Positions 61,000-64,000 of a DNA stretch of 64,000 nt are shown here, in pieces; the stretch's first letter is position 1; every line of letters begins with the position of its first letter. A program made the translations under genes and the position numbers. The stretch covers positions 35,750,501 through 35,814,500 of the forward strand of contig OY978526.1 of the NCBI GenBank assembly GCA_963854835.1. Direction: 5' to 3'. The stretch comes from Megamerina dolium. Its lineage: Eukaryota > Arthropoda > Insecta > Diptera > Megamerinidae. The notes under the pieces were generated by a model. The model made no database searches, was not told the DNA's origin, and was given only the letters and a program-made list of their open reading frames with translations.

Positions 61000-61195
61000 T
61001 GCTCAATTTATGGTGCGAACCAGACATGTGGCGGACAGCCGGACGGGCGGACATCGTTAAATCGAAAATTTAAGTGACACTGATCACGAATATATATACT
61101 TTTGTATATCTCCGCAGATTCCTTCAAGTGGCTACAAACATCTGACCGAAATGAATATACCTTGCATATTACATTATGCAGGGTATAAAAATGGT
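61000..61195 (-). mobile_element. INE-1/DINE-1-like repeat, terminal fragment
   Basis: The minus strand reads TTTTTATACCCTGCATAATG, TTTCGGTCAGATGTTTGTAG, GATCAGTGTC, GTCCGCCCGTCCGGC, then stops after CTGGTTCGCACC. It is only the first ~195 bp of the element. Confidence 0.7.
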
Positions 61196-61372
61196 TTTCA
61201 CTTTACCCTATCAGTTCTTGTTTCGTAGTTATTGCAAAAAAAGAACAATTTGTTTAAATGCAAAATAATTAAAAACAAGTTTTCTTATCGAATATTTTTT
61301 TTGTGTCATGGATCCCAAAGTAACTAAAAAACTTCAAATCATATACAGTAGAAAATGTATTCTCTTTGAAAA
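61196..61372 (-). repeat. Segment shared, inverted, with 33936-34112
   Basis: The complement matches the DNA before the INE-1-like copy at 34.1 kb. Together with the adjoining element fragment the match is about 360 bp, so it predates or accompanied the duplication. Confidence 0.85.
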
Positions 61373-62739
61373 TCATTTTTAGCCAAAATTTGAACATTTT
61401 CAAAATTCAAAGCCCTGTTACGCATAAACTTTATTTATCTTCTTTATTGCGCTTTATTTGAATCATTGTTTTTGGCAAACGAATGACTCGCTAAAGGAAT
61501 TCTGTACACAGAACAATGGATCAGAATATGTATTTAACACAGTTAAAAATGTGTGCATTACATAATAGTAACAAATATCCATCCCTATTTTCCGGGACAT
61601 TCTACTATAAACACCAGGAGCCCGATCTATTATTAAGCTTCAACATTAATCAGCTATAATATACCATCTACCCTAGTAACGGTGTCCCATTATTTTTGTA
61701 TCCATTATTTGGTAGCCTAGTGCCACGTAAATCCTCTTAAATGTGAGCTAAATGACTGTGTACTTATTTACTTGGTCAAAACAAATTTTCCAATTGAATT
61801 TTTTATATATTGTATTATTTGAATTTTGTGGCCATGGAGATGACAGCATCGGTATTGGGAATAATGGCTTCTCATTTTTGTTGTGCAGCATAAGGCTTTC
61901 AAATTATGCCAGTTTTCGTCAAAAACTTTGCATAATACCTTTAGCCAAAAAGCGTAATTATGATTTTTATTCGTAATATCAAAATCACACAATTTATTAA
62001 GGCAGATCTAGCAATTTTTGGCAATGCACAGAGGCTTCGTGCGTTCGAATATTGTTACGCGCAAACAGCAAAACCTGTGATATGTCGCAAAAAAAAAAAA
62101 AAAACATTTGCCAACCATCAAATATTTGGACCATAGTGTAACTGCAATTAAGCAAATTAAGAATTTCTTGCGCAAATATTTATCTGATCTTACAAAAGTG
62201 CTTGCAGGAGCAAATATGTATATCGGGCTATATCCTCTCAAATAAAATATAAATCTTAAAATTTTATTTTAAAAGTGTTCCCTGCTTTAGATGTGCATTT
62301 TGATCTTTTTTTAATGGCAACTAGAACAATAAGCACATAAATATTTTTATGGTAAATGTGGATTAATATTGAAAAATCGAATATAAAATATATTTGAAAT
62401 AAGCATTGATTTTCACACTTTTTGATTTGAGAAGTGCATTTTAAGAACTTATGAATTATTTGGAAAATGTAAAAATTATTTTGATTTTCCTTATAATAGC
62501 AATTTTAACAAGTTACTATAAATTAGCTGTACGGGATTATTTTTATATCCTTTGAATTTAAATGTCTAATGTTGAATATTTGTAATTTGAACTAAATGTG
62601 TTATAAATATGTATGTGTTGGGATACCCAAAGATCACAACAGTATGCGTTTGATAAAATAATTTTGAAATGTTGTAGGCTATAGTTGATTGTGGTCCACA
62701 ATCTGAGTGTGTAATTTTTTCCTACGACGCTATCGATGG
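61373..62739. other. No gene recognised
   Basis: AT-rich DNA with short random frames only. Confidence 0.4.
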
Positions 62740-62960
62740 TGGTTGCTCGGATCGCATTGTTGTTGTTGTTGTTGTTGCTGCTGGTGTTATATTCAATTGT
62801 TCGTTGTTGGTGTCTTGGTGGAATTATTAAAAATTCCGAAAGTTCACAAAATTGTGCTGTTCACTATTTGTGCTGTTGTTGATTGTTGCTGGTTTGAAAT
62901 ATCTCTTAACTGTCTCCTTTCATACTTACACATACCCGGCAAAAAATATGATTACCATAG
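62740..62960 (-). other. Possible leader-like scrap of the ftz-like locus
   Basis: On the minus strand TTGAATATAACACCAGCAGC and then CAACAACAACAACAACAATG resemble the leader of the intact gene just before its ATG (GTGGAATATAACAGCAGCAG then TAACAACAACGACAATGG). The ATG at 62757 opens only 11 codons (MRSEQPPSIAS). The match is largely low complexity. Confidence 0.3.
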
Positions 62961-63440
62961 TAATTAATATGGAATGAAAGTAGACGATGGGAATCGAAAT
63001 GGCAATGAATTGTCGTAAAATGTCGTACAAACAGGTTTCTAAAATCATTGCGAAACTATTTTTCTATTTACTGCATTGCAAAACTATTTTTAAATATATA
63101 GAAAGTTGATAAATATCCTCACGACTTATCATGACTTTTCGTGTGATATGGTTGCTTCCAACAAAACGTTTTCCACATTTACTGCAGTAGCAGACCCGCT
63201 TCTCGGGTTTATAGCTGTGATCGCCTATGAAATTTAAATACTTTGCTCGACGGTATATCTAATCAATATCCAATATATCATCTACTTACTTAACCATTAT
63301 ACAAAATTTCGAATTATATACTTCACTTTATAATAATTTAAATATATGTATATATCATAATTTGTGGAAGCGCCAAAGGCCTGTGATTTGGGGTATTTAG
63401 ATTCCTGCGTTATTTTCCCGGTGTGTGATTGCTATTGAGC
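62961..63440. other. No gene recognised
   Basis: AT-rich spacer without recognisable sequence. Confidence 0.4.
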
Positions 63441-63535
63441 TACTAAAAAATAGCACTATTGTGCTAATATAATCCATTTATAGATAACACTATTATGCTA
63501 GTATAATTCGTTAATACGTAGCACTATTGTGCAGC
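63441..63535. repeat. GCACAATAGTGC palindrome triplet, inverted copy
   Basis: AAAAATAGCACTATTGTGCT, then two more variants (ACACTATTATGC, AGCACTATTGTGC), forming the inverted counterpart of 35480-35566. Each unit holds its own palindrome. Confidence 0.6.
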
Positions 63536-63798
63536 AAATTTTTCATTATCACTTCCACCATATGTTCTTGCATCATTCTTCTTCTTAGTTTCTCTTTTTT
63601 GGTTGACGATCACATTGCAACAAACCGCGCTGAAATTTACCTATTCTTCGCTTTGCATCGAAGTAGGTTCAGGTGAATGCTCGAGGAGGTTTCTCCTTTT
63701 GCACAAATTATATGGCGCGCCTGGAAAAAAATAGAATTTAGTTTTAAATGTATAGTATGCCGATATAAATTTGTATTCTTCATAACTTTCAACGTTGA

Positions 63799-64000
63799 CT
63801 TTCTGATCTGTAGGTCGTGGGTTCAATCGCCGGCTGAAGCATAAATTTAATATAGAAGATTTTCTTTCGAACGGTAACCACCTGTCGGAAAGCAATTGGC
63901 ACTTCTTCCGGCAGTAACAATTTGCTATGGAAAAGCTACTAAACGAACTCTTGTGACAAAGCTGAGAAAAAGTGATGTGACAAGGATTCTGCCGTTCGAA
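63799..64000 (+). mobile_element. tRNA-derived SINE, cut by the window end
   Basis: It starts inside the tRNA-like head (TTCTGATCTGTAGGTCGTGG then GTTCAATC, the B box) and continues through CTTCTTCCGGCAGTAACAAT to TTCTGCCGTTCGAA at the window end. The A box half is missing. The preceding 63536-63798 has no recognisable gene. Confidence 0.85.

Noticed and set aside
60722..61060. 112-residue frame with RRRSLESLSELEPSNWRQLA
   Set aside because: It runs into an INE-1-like repeat, has no known domain, and is probably an accidental open frame.

Overview
The window looks like AT-rich, repeat-dense DNA from a higher (cyclorrhaphan) fly. I infer a tephritid-like species, but nothing in the sequence proves it. 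Three things point to a fly: a fushi tarazu-type homeobox gene, INE-1/DINE-1-like Helitron repeats carrying GCCACGCCCAC boxes and a GTCCGTCCGTCC run, and jockey, R1, RTE, Tc1, mariner, Harbinger and piggyBac remnants. I see no functional rRNA or tRNA gene, no CRISPR array and no prokaryotic operon structure.

Only one gene looks intact: a single-exon, 463-residue, glutamine-rich homeodomain protein on the + strand at 57608-58999. It has a TATA box at 57470. Three landmarks mark it as a fast-evolving relative of fushi tarazu: LRVLL followed by LKY (residues 27-38), TPPISP (113-118), and a Q50 homeodomain (334-393) ending in the ftz-like [18 protein letters not shown].

The rest of the window is largely broken copies of this locus buried in transposons. 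Promoter/leader copies lie at 4437-4690, 4738-5319 and 30957-31540 (+). A pseudogene with leader and N-terminal half, but no homeobox, lies at 21020-21822 (-). Two homeobox-less poly-Q ORFs sit behind TATA-containing promoter copies at 5320-6435 and 31541-31807. A homeodomain helix-3 scrap is at 36203-36250. The 3' flank recurs at 20170-21020 (-), 24150-24364 plus 25166-25205 (-), 31808-32740 (+) and 36300-36750 (+). A block of about 2.2 kb is inverted between 19.06-21.33 kb and 31.57-33.87 kb.

Transposon layout: a jockey-like remnant with a SINE inside it (1-3127 -); an R4/R2-type LINE end (3.8-4.2 kb); a second jockey family, one decayed copy at 7.2-9.2 kb (-) and one nearly full-length copy at 25.9-30.4 kb (+); INE-1-like arrays at 11.8-13.6, 14.1-15.4, 34.1-35.4, 48.7-51.7 and 61.0-61.2 kb; (TA)n arrays at 15.4, 16.4, 17.3, 35.7 and 38.6 kb with Tc1 and mariner remnants between them; Harbinger and R1 remnants at 18.4-20.2 kb; a Tc1 element with inverted arms of about 150 bp at 22.6-24.1 kb; RTE at 24.4-25.2 kb; mariner at 40.2 and 47.8 kb; a fold-back array at 41.1-42.2 kb; piggyBac at 43.3 kb; and an RNase H scrap at 51.8 kb. 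A tRNA-derived SINE family occurs seven times, several copies with clean target-site duplications. The 52.2-56.8 kb stretch upstream of the homeobox gene has no recognisable gene and is where I would look for its enhancers.
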